DNA from: Polyporus tsugae
Lineage: Eukaryota; Basidiomycota; Agaricomycetes; Polyporales; Polyporaceae
Direction: 5' to 3'
DNA length: 64,000 nucleotides
Assembly (NCBI GenBank): GCA_024305745.1
Contig: JAHRBS010000001.1
Span: 1,612,001 to 1,676,000 of the forward strand
Each line of letters begins with the position of its first letter. Positions within the stretch are counted from its first letter, which is position 1. The translations under genes and the position numbers were made by a program. This document shows positions 23,724 through 34,576 of the stretch, one piece after another. Under the pieces are notes generated by a model. That model made no database searches and was not told the origin of the DNA. It saw only the letters and a program-made list of their open reading frames with translations.

Positions 23724-25774
23724 CTAGTAGTCCTCCGGATAGTCTACTTGATCGTAAAGCCTGAGCGTCTCGTTCCAGTCCCGCTTCCTCCGCCGCCGCA
23801 CAGAGAAGTACTTCGCCTTGCTCGCCCACTTCCCCCTCACGCGGCCCTTTTCCCGCCCGCCGCTCTCCGCGAAATACCTCTCCGGCTCGCCCGGGAGCCC
23901 GAGCGTACCCACGGCGAGCTCCATGACGCGTTTGTGTAGCCCTTCGCGCCGCTCGCGCATAGTCTGCAGCGCAGGCTTCCCGATCAGGAGCAGCCGTGTG
24001 AGCGATGTGAGCGCGCGAAACGCTGCCACGGCGTCTTCCATCCACCGCAGGCTGAGCCACATCACCGCGGGCACGAGCATGGCGGTGAGCGCGGCGAACG
24101 GGAGCGTGAGGAGAATGGAGAGCAGCCAGATGCAGAGCCCAGAGATGAGGCCGTACGTGAGCTTGTACTGCGCGATCTCGTCGTACGTGTCCCAGACGGG
24201 GCCGGTGCGCTTGAATTGGTGCACGGCGACAAAGGTGGTGGCGAAGACGGGCAGCCAGAGCAGCAGGCCGGGGAGGGAGATCACGAGAAGGACGAGAGAC
24301 CAGAGGGCGCGGAGGATGATCCGGTAGACGACGACAGGTCGGGAGAGGGGCCGTCGGACGCGGTCATCTTTGATACCCCATCTCGAAAGCAGATCTTGGT
24401 ACTCCTTCACGTTGTGTCAGTCTTCAAACGCGACTCCCGGGTGAGAAGCGGGACGAACCTTGAGATCACGTCCGAGTTGGACAATATTCATGTCCTCCCG
24501 AGCGACCTGTGCAGGTGGTGGAGCGTCGCCATCGCTGGAGGGATCCGTCCGTGGCGCCTCGGCCAACTTGAAGGCCTCGAGGAACGTCCTGACGACACGG
24601 ACGTAGTCTCCAAGTGTCATGGTCGTGCCGAGCGGCGCGTACATCCTGCCAGCCAGTTTGGCATTTCGTATGAGCCTCCAGGACGGGGCGTCGAGCGTTC
24701 CTGAACTAATTTGCTGATGCATCTTGGCTGTTAGGGAACGTATCTCGTTGTAGTCGATCGGTGTGAGCAGTTCTGGGTTGGTCTGCGAAGGTAAGAGTTG
24801 AAGTACATGGTCGTCGGTCACATTGCGCACAGAGGTACCTTAGGCGTAAACTTCATGGGCGGGTGGAATGTCACTAGCACGTCTGAGCGGAAGTGTTGTC
24901 GATGCCTTACGTTTACAATAGTGCTGTTAGCTGTTGTCTAGGTTGCAAACATAAGGAACGTACATATAAGTGACGGAGCATGGGAGGACGTTGATTTCGA
25001 AGTCCAGATTCTGTCGGTTCTGAGAGAGAACGTCTGAGACCATTCTCGCAACTGAGTATTCCGTTAGTTAGGACGTTAGAGGACAGCAAATTGACAAGAC
25101 GTACCCCCCGTCTTGAGCGGTGCGATCGTGGGATGGTACCTACTCATCCCTTCAGGGAATAGACATACGGCATCTCCGAGCTCCATAGCCTGATTCGATG
25201 CTACGTCGGCATTCGTGCGCATGACGAGGATTGAAGCACGTACCTCCAAGAGATGCTGCATAACCTCTGCATTGTCCACTTCTCTGTCTCCAAAGTCTTT
25301 GCGCCTCTTAAGTGGGACCGCACCCGCAGATTCGATTAACCAACTCGTGAAAGTCTTCTTTCCGAACTGAGTGGACTTTGCGGTAAGCCTGAGAAGGTTC
25401 CGTTTCTGTAAGGAGGGCTGGAGTCAGCATTCACAATGCCGAGAGTGGTGAGTGGGAGCGGACCCTCGATGGAATGGATGTAACCAAGAGCCTGAGTGGT
25501 GACTGGTTACATGGGGACACGGATACAAAACCGGCTGAAGACTCACAGTGCATCTGTCAGAGAATTGCTATGGTTGGCGCATACTATACTGTTGCACAGT
25601 CAGACAGTCGGTTATTGCAGCTTGGAGCAAGGCTTACCAGGGCACACCTCTCGGGGGTATATTATCCACGTTCTCCACGACAATAGTGCCGTAAAATATC
25701 TTGAGGACAAACTTAAAAAGCCAGCTGTCACAAAGCATTAAACAAAAATTTCCGCCTTGAGTAGGCGATGCCAT
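23724..25774 (-). CDS. Second glycerol-3-phosphate acyltransferase-like protein
   Basis: This PlsC-family membrane acyltransferase is distinct from the one at 7.1-10.1 kb. Exons joined in frame give WLFKFVLKIFYGTIVV, the histidine motif ANHSNSLTDALL (His, five residues, Asp), LTAKSTQFGKKTFTSWLIES, the basic PLKRRKDF, and CLFPEGMSRYHPTIAPLKTG, then a segment ending in VLPCSVTYM and FRSDVLVTFHPPMKFTPK. Two hydrophobic hairpins follow near the C-terminus (SLVLLVISLPGLLLWLPVFA; GLISGLCIWLLSILLTLPF). The protein ends in a basic tail at the stop near 23724. The start chosen is the ATG at 25774, but an upstream in-frame ATG at 25903 is possible. About nine short introns were read. It is divergent from Rrp12 with about 440 bp between starts. 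Acyl-acceptor preference is unknown. Confidence 0.88.
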
Positions 25775-26214
25775 ACCGGATGAAAATGTAGGACCACGGC
25801 GTTGGGGATCCTGCCAGCGGCGCCATACCGCAACGCGGGAGGCTAGGACGGTACAACGGGGTCTTAAATGGAGCAAAAAGCAGAGTTTCGTGACTAGTCC
25901 CAAGCGGCAGAGGTGACGGCTTAGGCAAAGGTGGATGCGCAGCTTGTGCTGGCGGGTGGATAGCCTCGGTTGGTGAAGATGGCAGTCATTTGGCCAAGAC
26001 TGAGACTCAGAGGCCAGAGCGCCTCGCCCACTCGCAGTCGCAGTGGGGAAACGGAGGCGCCTATTGTCGAGGACGCGTCTTCGTCACGTGCGCGAGACTT
26101 GGCAGGTGCAGTCAAGTTTTTTGCAGGCGAAGCACAGATCGACCTACAGGCCTTGCTCACCGTCGGCCACAGCGACGGCAATCTATCATACGCTCCTCGG
26201 ACCCTGTGGACGAC
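25775..26214. promoter_or_regulatory. Shared divergent promoter region, acyltransferase / RRP12
   Basis: This 440-base gap separates two divergent start codons. Open frames run through it on the plus strand (25970-26500) but they overlap the real Rrp12 start in another frame. No specific regulatory motif was assigned. Confidence 0.45.
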
Positions 26215-29200
26215 ATGGCCGATAACGTCGAGGCCGTTCTCTCAAAAATCCGCCCCCATACATCCTCGTCCCTACCCCACCAAAAGGCTCCTGCGACCCT
26301 CCTTCCTGCGATCGAGGCTACCTTCCGCGAACAAAACACCGAGCCTTCCGCGACCGCATATTTTGCTGCTCTTCTCACCACTCTCGATGGCGCTCTCCAG
26401 TCTTCGCGAGCGTCGGGGCCGGCCCTTGGTGACGGCGATGTCCTTCCCGCCGTACTTTATCTGCTCGCTGCCGTTGTTCCCCATGTCCCTCATCCAGTGA
26501 TCCGCTCAAACCTCTCCACGATTATCACCTTGACATCTCCGCTATTCCCTGCTCTATCTCCCCATGCACCCCCCCTCCGCTCTCAACTCACGCTATATGG
26601 AACTGTTATCCTTGCCCTCGACCGTTCTCAGCTGGATACGCAGGGTCTCCGTCAAGCTTTCATGACCATCCTGCAACTGGCAATCGATCCACGTCCAAAG
26701 GTGAGGAAGAAGGCCACTGAGGTTGTGAAAGACGTCCTCGCAGCTCCTCCGCCTCCTGCTATCAAGCACCCATATGCCGAAAAGGTCGCCGAGTGGGTCA
26801 AAGCTGCCGTAGCAGAGGTTAGCGCGGGTGGCCTCCCGAAATTCAAAGGCAAGAAGGCAGAGACCGAAGGCTCCGAGGCTGCCATTCACCTCCTTGCGTT
26901 CCTTCGTCCTGTCCTCCCTATACTCCCTTCTGAGGTGAGTACCATGTCAGTACTTTTGTGTAGTTGCTCAAGTGCTAATCCGAACAGGCACTATCATCCA
27001 TCACGTCTTCCCTCCTCCTCCTTCCGCGTCTAGGGAGCCCATATCTTTCTCAGTCGGCGTATTCCATCCTGTCCGACCTGCTTGCTCTCTCCGTAGAGAA
27101 TCCTACCGTCAATCTTCAATCACATATATCGGAACTCCTCAAGGTTATCCTCTCATCCCCACCGCTCCGCAGTGACTCTGCCCTTACCGCTGCATGGGCG
27201 GCTGTCCTTGGAAGCACAATGGTTGCTTACCATCAAGACAACCCCGAAGAATGCGCCGCTGAGCTGGGCAAAGTTTGGAAGGCCATCTGGAACTTACTCG
27301 ACTCGTCCGACGTCACGACCCGGAAGGCAGCCACAGAGGCTCTGACTACACTTGGACAGTGCTTCACTACGTCTCTGATCAAGGCTGCGGTCAAAGAGAA
27401 GGGATCCGATGATCCTAAGTCTACCATTGGAAACATCATTGCGCAGACGGCGAAGGCACTTGATTCGCTCGCATATGCTCGCGCAATACCGGATGTCCTC
27501 GCTGTCGCGTCCTCCCTCATCATGAACTTGCGCTCTCGTAATGGCTCGCGAAAGAACACTACCGCTGCCGAGCAGCTCCTGTTGCCCCTCATTGTGAAAG
27601 TCGCGGATCTCAGGGTTCAGAAGACTTTCGAGCACAAGGAGACGGCGGATGCGACCCTCGGTACTGCCATGCGTATCCTAGGGCCGGCAGTATTGTTGCA
27701 TGCATTGCCCCTGAATTTGGAGGCTGTGGACAGGTATGCGTCTGCTTATGTGCTCGCCACAGGATTGTGCACTGATGGTAGTGCAGGCAGGCCGGTCGTG
27801 AACCTCGCGCGTTCCTCCTGCCATTGCTTGCGCAGCCCCATCCTTCCCCTCTTGACCATTTCCTCGCATACTTCGTCCCATTGACAGAGCGGATGTTTGA
27901 CCTTCAATCTACTGCTGAAACAGAAGGCCGCCAGTCGGAAGCGAAGGTCTGGAGTGTGCTCATCGAGCAGATCTGGGCCGGTCTTCCCGGATACTGCTGG
28001 GGCTCTCCTGATCTCAAGCAGGTAGATGCCTGCGTTTCGTTAGTTAACCTTTGTCGCTGACATTATCCATAGTCTCTCACAACGCAGTTCTCTCAGCTTT
28101 TGTCGCAGCTGCTCTACAACCAGCCAGAGCTCCGTCCTGCCGTGCTCCGTGCGCTCAAGATCATGGTCGACTCAAACGTCGCCCTGGCGAGTGAAGACCC
28201 AGACAAGATTGCGAAGCTCCCAGAGACCGTTCGCGTAGATCCCATCTCCACGGCCGAAGCACAGGCGAACATAGGTTTCCTCCGCTCTCAGGCGGAAAGT
28301 TGGCTCGCCGTCTTGTTCAATGTCTTTGGTAGCGTAGGCCGCGACAATCAGCACATCGTTGGTGATGTGATCAGCTCGTGGGTTGCCATCGCGGATGCCA
28401 AGGTACGTCTTTATCCCTATACCTTTTTCGTGAGATCTAATATTCCTCCAGGAGGTCGCACAAGCGTACCAGAAGCTTGTCGCCCTCTTCAAGCAGAGCC
28501 TCGCGAATGCGCAAGCAGCACCCGCATCAAAGGGTCCTGCGTCCGACAGTATGACAGTCATGACCCAAGATCTACTCCTGCTCGTGCTTCCCTACCTCTC
28601 CGCGGAGGACGCCACTGCACTGTTCAATATGTACCTCGCAAGTGATGTGCTAGAGGGCAGGGACAACGGTGTCCAAAAGCGGGGCTACAAGATACTCGCA
28701 CGCCTCGTCGAGAGCGGCAAGGTGCTAGTCGATGTTGGTGTCGTGCTTAAGAAGCTCGAGGGCCTTGTCGACGGTCTCGCGGCTGCCGCGAAGAAGGATC
28801 GCATCCAGCTCCTCGTGGTGCTCATAACTGTTATCCCGCAGGATGCACTGCATTTGATACCTTCGATCATTCCCGAAGCGGTTTTGGGCACCAAGGAGCC
28901 GTCAGAGAAAGCGCGAAATGCTGCGTTCGACCTCATTGTCGCCATGGGCAAGAAGATGGCTAGTGGAGGTGTCGTTAAGCGTCAGATGCTTGAAGATATG
29001 GATGAGGACGGTGCCGGCGATGGTAAGTCCCTTTTAATGTTCAACTTATTCCTGTTTATACAAATGCTCCGTTTTGTAGCTGCTGGAAATATCGAGGAAT
29101 ATTTGACGATGGTGTGCGGTGGGTTGGCTGGCGCTTCCGCACACATGATCAGTGCGACGGTCACCGCGGTCTCCCGTCTGGTATTTGAGTTCAAGGGTAC

Positions 29201-30419
29201 GCATTCGCTTTCTAACTCCAATATCGCTGGCTAATGTCGCCGCAGACGATATCTCCTCGAACATGCAATCAGAGATATTCACTACCCATCTCGTCTTCCT
29301 CACCTCCGCCAACCGCGAGATCGTCAAGTCAATCCTTGGCTTCGTCAAGCTCGCTATCCACACCATGCCCGCCGAGCTCTTGCGCCCGCACCTCAAAGAT
29401 CTCGTCCCCGCCCTCCTCAAGTGGTCGCACGACCACAAGAACCACTTCAAGGCCAAGGTCCGGCACATCTTCGAGCGCATCATCCGTCGCTTCGGCTGGG
29501 AAGACGTCTACGCCTACGCACAGGAGGAGGACGCGCGCAAAGTACTACTCAACATCAAGAAGCGCAAGGACCGCGCGAAGCGCAAGCGGGCGAACGCGGC
29601 TGACGAAGACGAGGACGAGGTCCCGAGGACGCGGCCCGCGGCGGGCGATGCGTTCGAGGATGTGCTCTACGGCAGCGAGAGCGAGATCGAGGAGAGCGAT
29701 GACGAGGAAGGGCCTACGCAGAACACCAGCGCGGCGAAGCGCAAGGGCAAAGATGCTGGCGCGAGGTTGCGGGTGGATGACGACGATCCCATGGATCTCC
29801 TGTCCGGCGCTGCGTCCCGGGTGATCAGTACGTGTGCAATGTGTTGTGAAGGTGTCCGCTACTGATCCTCGCCTGTGTAGCTGCCAACGCTGGCAAGCGC
29901 AGAAAGCCCGGCCAAGATGCAGCGCGCTTCAAGACCGACGACGACACGGGCAAGATGGTAATCGACGAGTCGGACGACGAAGCACCAGGAGGCGCGGGTG
30001 TCGGCGACGACGACGTCGAGGGCAATGCCTATCGTGAGAACATCACTTCCGTCGACGGTTTCACGCGTGGGCCGAACGGGAAGGTCAAGTTCCACAAGGA
30101 CACGAAGAAACGTCGGCGCGAGAATGAGGACGCGGATGGGGATGTTGAGATGGCCGATGGAGAGGCACAGAAAGCAGGCAAGAAGACGAAGCGGAAAGCG
30201 GAGCCGAAGTTGGGGCACGAGTTCAAGGCGAAGGTCAGTCCGCGAATCCTCTTATCGTTTCGTCGCGCACCAGCCGCTGAACAATCTACCCCTTGTACAC
30301 AGAAGGCTGGGGGAGACGTCAAAAAGGGAGGCATCGATCCATATGCGTACATGTCCCTCACACAAGCCGCGAAGAAGCAGAACCGGGGTGGCCGAATTGG
30401 CATTGCAGGCAAGCGCTGA
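26215..30419 (+). CDS. RRP12: Ribosomal RNA-processing protein 12
   Basis: Rrp12 is a HEAT-repeat protein that binds late pre-ribosomal particles and helps process and export both subunits from the nucleus. The start MADNVEAVLSKIRPH is at 26215, followed by long alpha-helical HEAT-like arrays over about nine exons (for example LRSQLTLYGTVILALDRSQL and LLYNQPELRPAVLRALKIM). A conserved C-terminal helical block includes FKAKVRHIFERIIRRFGWED. The tail from about 29590 is highly charged, with Lys/Arg- and Asp/Glu-rich nuclear-localisation-like stretches, and ends DPYAYMSLTQAAKKQ before the TGA at 30417-30419. The total of about 1250 residues fits the family. The gene is large but ordinary, with introns of about 50-60 nt. 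Confidence 0.92.
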
Positions 30420-30741
30420 ACTGTTCGATGTGGGTGGATGTGAATGTTGTGTTGTGCAAGCAGTTTGCCGGCTATATCAGTACCAGATGTATTCCCACCG
30501 ATCATGGATCTACGTACCCAGTCATGAAGATGGGTGTGAATGTTAACGGAAAACTGAGCAGGCCCAATCCCAGATGCGCCGCACTATGCACCATGAGAGT
30601 AGAAGGGGCTGGATAAGGGACCTCTCCTGGTTCTGGGAATGTCTGAAGAGATCATAGGGGCGGCCGATATTTCATTTCAGTGTGAGGATTCGGAACACTC
30701 GTACCCATTCTCGTATCCCACTACACTGTCGACGTCGGCGG
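30420..30741. other. Intergenic between RRP12 and monooxygenase
   Basis: This same-strand gap of about 320 bases should hold the 3' end of RRP12 and the promoter of the monooxygenase. Nothing specific was seen. Confidence 0.5.
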
Positions 30742-32498
30742 ATGGCGACAAAACTGCGCGTTGCGATTTGGTACCTTGGCAGTTGTTTGACTTTTGCAAG
30801 GATTCAACGTTGATATTCGTCGCAGCGGCGGGGGGATAGGCGGCCTCACATTGGCCGTGGCACTCTCCAGATACCCCAACATCCAAGTGGACGTGTATGA
30901 AGCAGCAGGTCAATTCAAGGAGATCGGAGCGGGGGTCATGATATGGGCCAGGACATGGGAGATCCTCTCGCTGCTGGGGATGGCGGAAACCTTCTCTCGC
31001 ATTGCGCACGCTCCCCCCGATGGGTCTCTCGGTGTGTACTCCCCCATGCCTGCATGACTGTCAGATTTTGGAGGGTAATGGCGTTGAAGGCATAGGGTTC
31101 GACTACCGCAAATCCGAACAACCTGAGGCAGGATCGCGGTTCTACCTGTTTGAAGTCCCTTGTGAGCAGTCTTGTCTGTGCTGCATACCTCACTCACCTC
31201 ATGTCGGCAGTTGGTTGCATCCGCTTCCATCGAGCGCACTTCCTCGACGTCCTCGTCGACCATCTCCCAGCAGGTGTAGCCCACTTCGGCAAACGCATGG
31301 CCTCATACACCTACACCCCAGTTGCGCACCGGAGCGAACCAGAGATACTCCTGCAGTTCGCAGATGGCTCCGCCGCGACCTGTGACCTCCTGGTAGGATG
31401 CGACGGCATCAAGTCCCTTGTGCGTAAGCAGTTGCTGGAAGATCACGTTCACAAGCGCGGAGGCGACCCTCGATTGCTGGACCACATCGAACCCGTGTGG
31501 AGTGGGACGATTGCATATCGCGGGCTCATTCCGGTTGAACGCCTCAGGAGTGCCGACCGAACAGAGCATCGGACGATACGGAGTCCCATGATGGTGTGTG
31601 CGTCTCTCGGGAGCGGCCAATGAGTGACGACACTATTGCTGACACCTGAAAACATGTCAGTATTGTGGGAAGAACAAGGCAAGTGCGCGAGAGTTCATAC
31701 CTCACCAGGGGTGCTCGTGGATCTGAAGGCGCGAGTCGTTGCAGCACGTCGTGAGCTACTCCATCTCCGCCGGGTCGATCGTGAATGTCGTCGCGATGGT
31801 GTCCCAACCGCACCTCTACGGAGCCACATTCACAGGACAATGGGTGACCGACTGCAGCCCTTCCGAAGTGCAGGAGTGCTATAGAAGTTGGGAACCGGAA
31901 GTGGAGGAGATCCTAAAGGTGAACCAAGCATTTCTGCAGCATCCAGACAGTTATGACAAGTCCATCCAGTGCATAGAACGACCAACGAAGTGGGCCATTC
32001 ATGAACTGAAACCACTCCCGTTCTATACAAGCGACCGTGTGGTCCTTGTAGGAGACGCAGTGCGTATGTGCGCTTCAGCGAACCGACGCACCTTAACCTA
32101 TGAAGTGCGAGCAGGCACACGCTATGACTCCCCACCAAGGTGCCGGAGCTGGGCAAGCCATCGAGGTATGTCAGGTTTTCGACGATCTTGCCACTATCTC
32201 ATGGATTTAGGACGCATATATACTGGCTGAAGTTCTTGGCCACGCCAACACCACTACCGCAAGTCTTCCACAGGCGCTGGCGGCATATGAGAGTGTGCGA
32301 CTACCGATGGCGAACCATGTCCTCGAAGGTTCACGACAGTCCGGGAACATGTACGAGTTCAACGGTCCGGTAGGGGAAGATTTGACACTGCTAGGTCCGC
32401 AGATTGGGAACCAGTGGGGCTGGCTATGGCAGTCAACGCCTCAAAGCGAGCGAGACGAGGCGTTCCAGATGCTGACCCGATTGAAGGCATCATTGTAG
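30742..32498 (+). CDS. FAD-dependent monooxygenase (salicylate hydroxylase-like)
   Basis: This flavoprotein aromatic hydroxylase uses NAD(P)H and O2. The start ATG at 30742 gives [10 protein letters not shown], split by an intron from [14 protein letters not shown], which together form the N-terminal FAD-binding GxGxxG motif. The DG/GD-type motifs follow: [11 protein letters not shown] near 31390, and [10 protein letters not shown] joined by splicing to [18 protein letters not shown], the second FAD site. About nine exons were read. One intron (31679-31744) has a GC donor (AAG/GCAAGT), supported because it restores CGKNKHVVSYSI. The stop is TAG at 32496-32498. It lies tail to tail with ETF-alpha, only 42 bases between stop codons. 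The substrate is unknown; salicylate hydroxylase-like is a family label only. Confidence 0.88.
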
Positions 32499-32540
32499 TG
32501 GTAAAAGGCCAGCGAGAATGTATTGCATCTAGACTGTTGC

Positions 32541-33702
32541 CTATTGCTTGAGCTTCTCAACAAGCTCCGGCACTGCGTTGTACAAATCGGCGACGTAACC
32601 GACATCTGCGACCTGGAAGATGGGGGCCTCAGGGTCCTAATGATGCACGCCTTCAGTCGCCGTCGGATAAATAAATACACACTGAGAATGAGGCAACTTG
32701 CCTTGTTAATCGCCACAATCAGCTTTGAGTCCTTCATACCCGCCAAGTGTTGAATGGCGCCCGAGATACCGATGGCCATGTACAGCTCGGGAGCGACGAC
32801 CTTACCGGTCTGGCCAACCTGCAACGAATTGTCGGCGTAGCCTGCGTCTACAGCAGCGCGCGACGCGCCGATGGCAGCACCAAGCGCATCCGCAAGGGGC
32901 TCCAAGGTGGACTTGAATGTCTCAGCATTCTTCAGCGCGCGACCGCCAGACACCACACGGCTTGCGGAACCGAGGTCAGGGCGATCCGACTTGGTGAGGT
33001 CTGTCCGCACGTGTTGGGTGGGTACGCTCGAAGCCTCTACTGGGTCGACTGGCCGAGCTTCCGCCTGCGCGCTGTCATCTACGACTGCTGCCTTGAACGC
33101 GGTTGAACGAACAGTGAAGAACTTGAGGCGGAGTGATGAGGGGGCCTTGACGGTAGCGATCGCGTTTCCTGCGTATATGGGGCGGGTGAACGTAGTCGCG
33201 TTGGAAGAGCTGTCGTGCTCGAGCGAAGTGATGTCAGACACGGCGGGGACGTCGAGTCTTGCCGCGACGCGGGGAAGGATGGACTTGGCGGAAGATGAGT
33301 GGGCTGAGACGACGTGGGTGTAAGGGCTATTCTCGCCAAGCAGCTTCTCCAGAAGAGGCGAAACCGCCTCGGGAACGGAGTGCGCGTACTGTTCAGACGC
33401 GGAGTGAATAACAGTGTTCAGCCCCTTGAGCCTGCACACTTCTCAGCTCCGCGACCACAGGTATGTGCATGATGTACTCACTTCTTGGCGTTCTCCACGA
33501 CCCGGTTCACCTGGTCCGGCGCGCCAATGATGAGACCAGTGACCTGCCCTCCAAGCTGTTGCGCCGCCGTCAGGGCAGAAAGGGAGCCCGAGTCGATGAC
33601 CCCCTCGCGGTGTTCGAGGAAAACCAGGGCATGGGGGCTAGAGAGGGTTGCATACCGTCTGCAGAGAGACCTGCAGTGAAGAACGGGGCGTAAACGGAGC
33701 AT
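32541..33702 (-). CDS. ETFA: Electron transfer flavoprotein alpha subunit
   Basis: This is the mitochondrial matrix flavoprotein subunit that takes electrons from acyl-CoA and other dehydrogenases and passes them to ETF-ubiquinone oxidoreductase. The start [19 protein letters not shown] (33702) is a basic, Arg-rich mitochondrial presequence. The N-terminal domain follows ([27 protein letters not shown]), then the C-terminal FAD domain: [67 protein letters not shown], and after a short intron [18 protein letters not shown]. The stop lies at 32543-32541. Three exons give about 345 residues, the normal length. No damage seen. Confidence 0.95.
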
Positions 33703-34576
33703 GGTGATGGTGAAAGCGAGAGAGGACTATATGTAGTGGCTGCCCCGCATTCAATCCGATGCCTGAGCCGACAAACGCCGACGCGGACCTCCTCCCCAGC
33801 GCTTGTTGACTTGTCCTTGCTGAACAACACCAGTCGCCAACTTTCTCTGGCCAACGGTAGTTAACGATGCTCACACCGGCGACCATGATGCACATTGACA
33901 CCCACCAGACTGCGAGGCCAAAATGACCCCTATTGCCCGACATCAACGAGCGTCCGACGTCCAACTTGGAGTATGTACGTCTCTTGCGCGAGTCCTGCGT
34001 ACCCCAGCCCCAGTTGTCATCAGTTACTCACAGCGCCCGCATTTTTAGCATCGAGGATACAAGGTTCAATAAGTACGCTTCTGTGGAAGCAGTTTCCATG
34101 ACCGACGGTGGCTCTGATTCACGTACGTTCCCAGGTTTCTAGATCTGTGCTGCGGTAGATGAGGTGCGCGAGCGGTCAGCATCCCCTCCTTGCAAGGGGT
34201 TGGTCCGCTTGCACAATCATCTCCCGGAGTGCCTCCTTTCTTCGTCACCACAATTATTGATGCTAGGCTGTCGCGTGGAGACTGGTGCCATTTATGGGGA
34301 CAGTGTATTCCGAAGCAGACTTTTCCTACAGCATCGAGAAATTTACGTTCTCCGATGACTTAATCGAGTGCCTCTCTACGAGCTGTGGACCATTGTTCGT
34401 TTTATCTGGAGCTTGGAGCAATCGGCGCGCACTCATGCCATGAAGTCCAGACCAGAATCCTCGCCTCCTGGCGTTGTAAGCAGCCACGAGCGGTCTTCTA
34501 GCGCTCTGCTATCCCATAAATCCCCCTGACAGCATGTGGAACGTGGTCCCTCCCGTATCCTTCTCCCCTACTCCCA
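33703..34576. other. Divergent intergenic region, ETFA / helicase
   Basis: This 874-base gap lies between divergent genes. A minus-strand patch near 33860-33950 encodes a single membrane-like segment (GLAVWWVSMCIMVAGVSI) but no start, end or splice path could be established. No gene is called. Confidence 0.4.

Noticed and set aside
33638..33964. Minus-strand frame with one hydrophobic segment
   Set aside because: No start, stop or splice path gave a coherent protein; left as intergenic.
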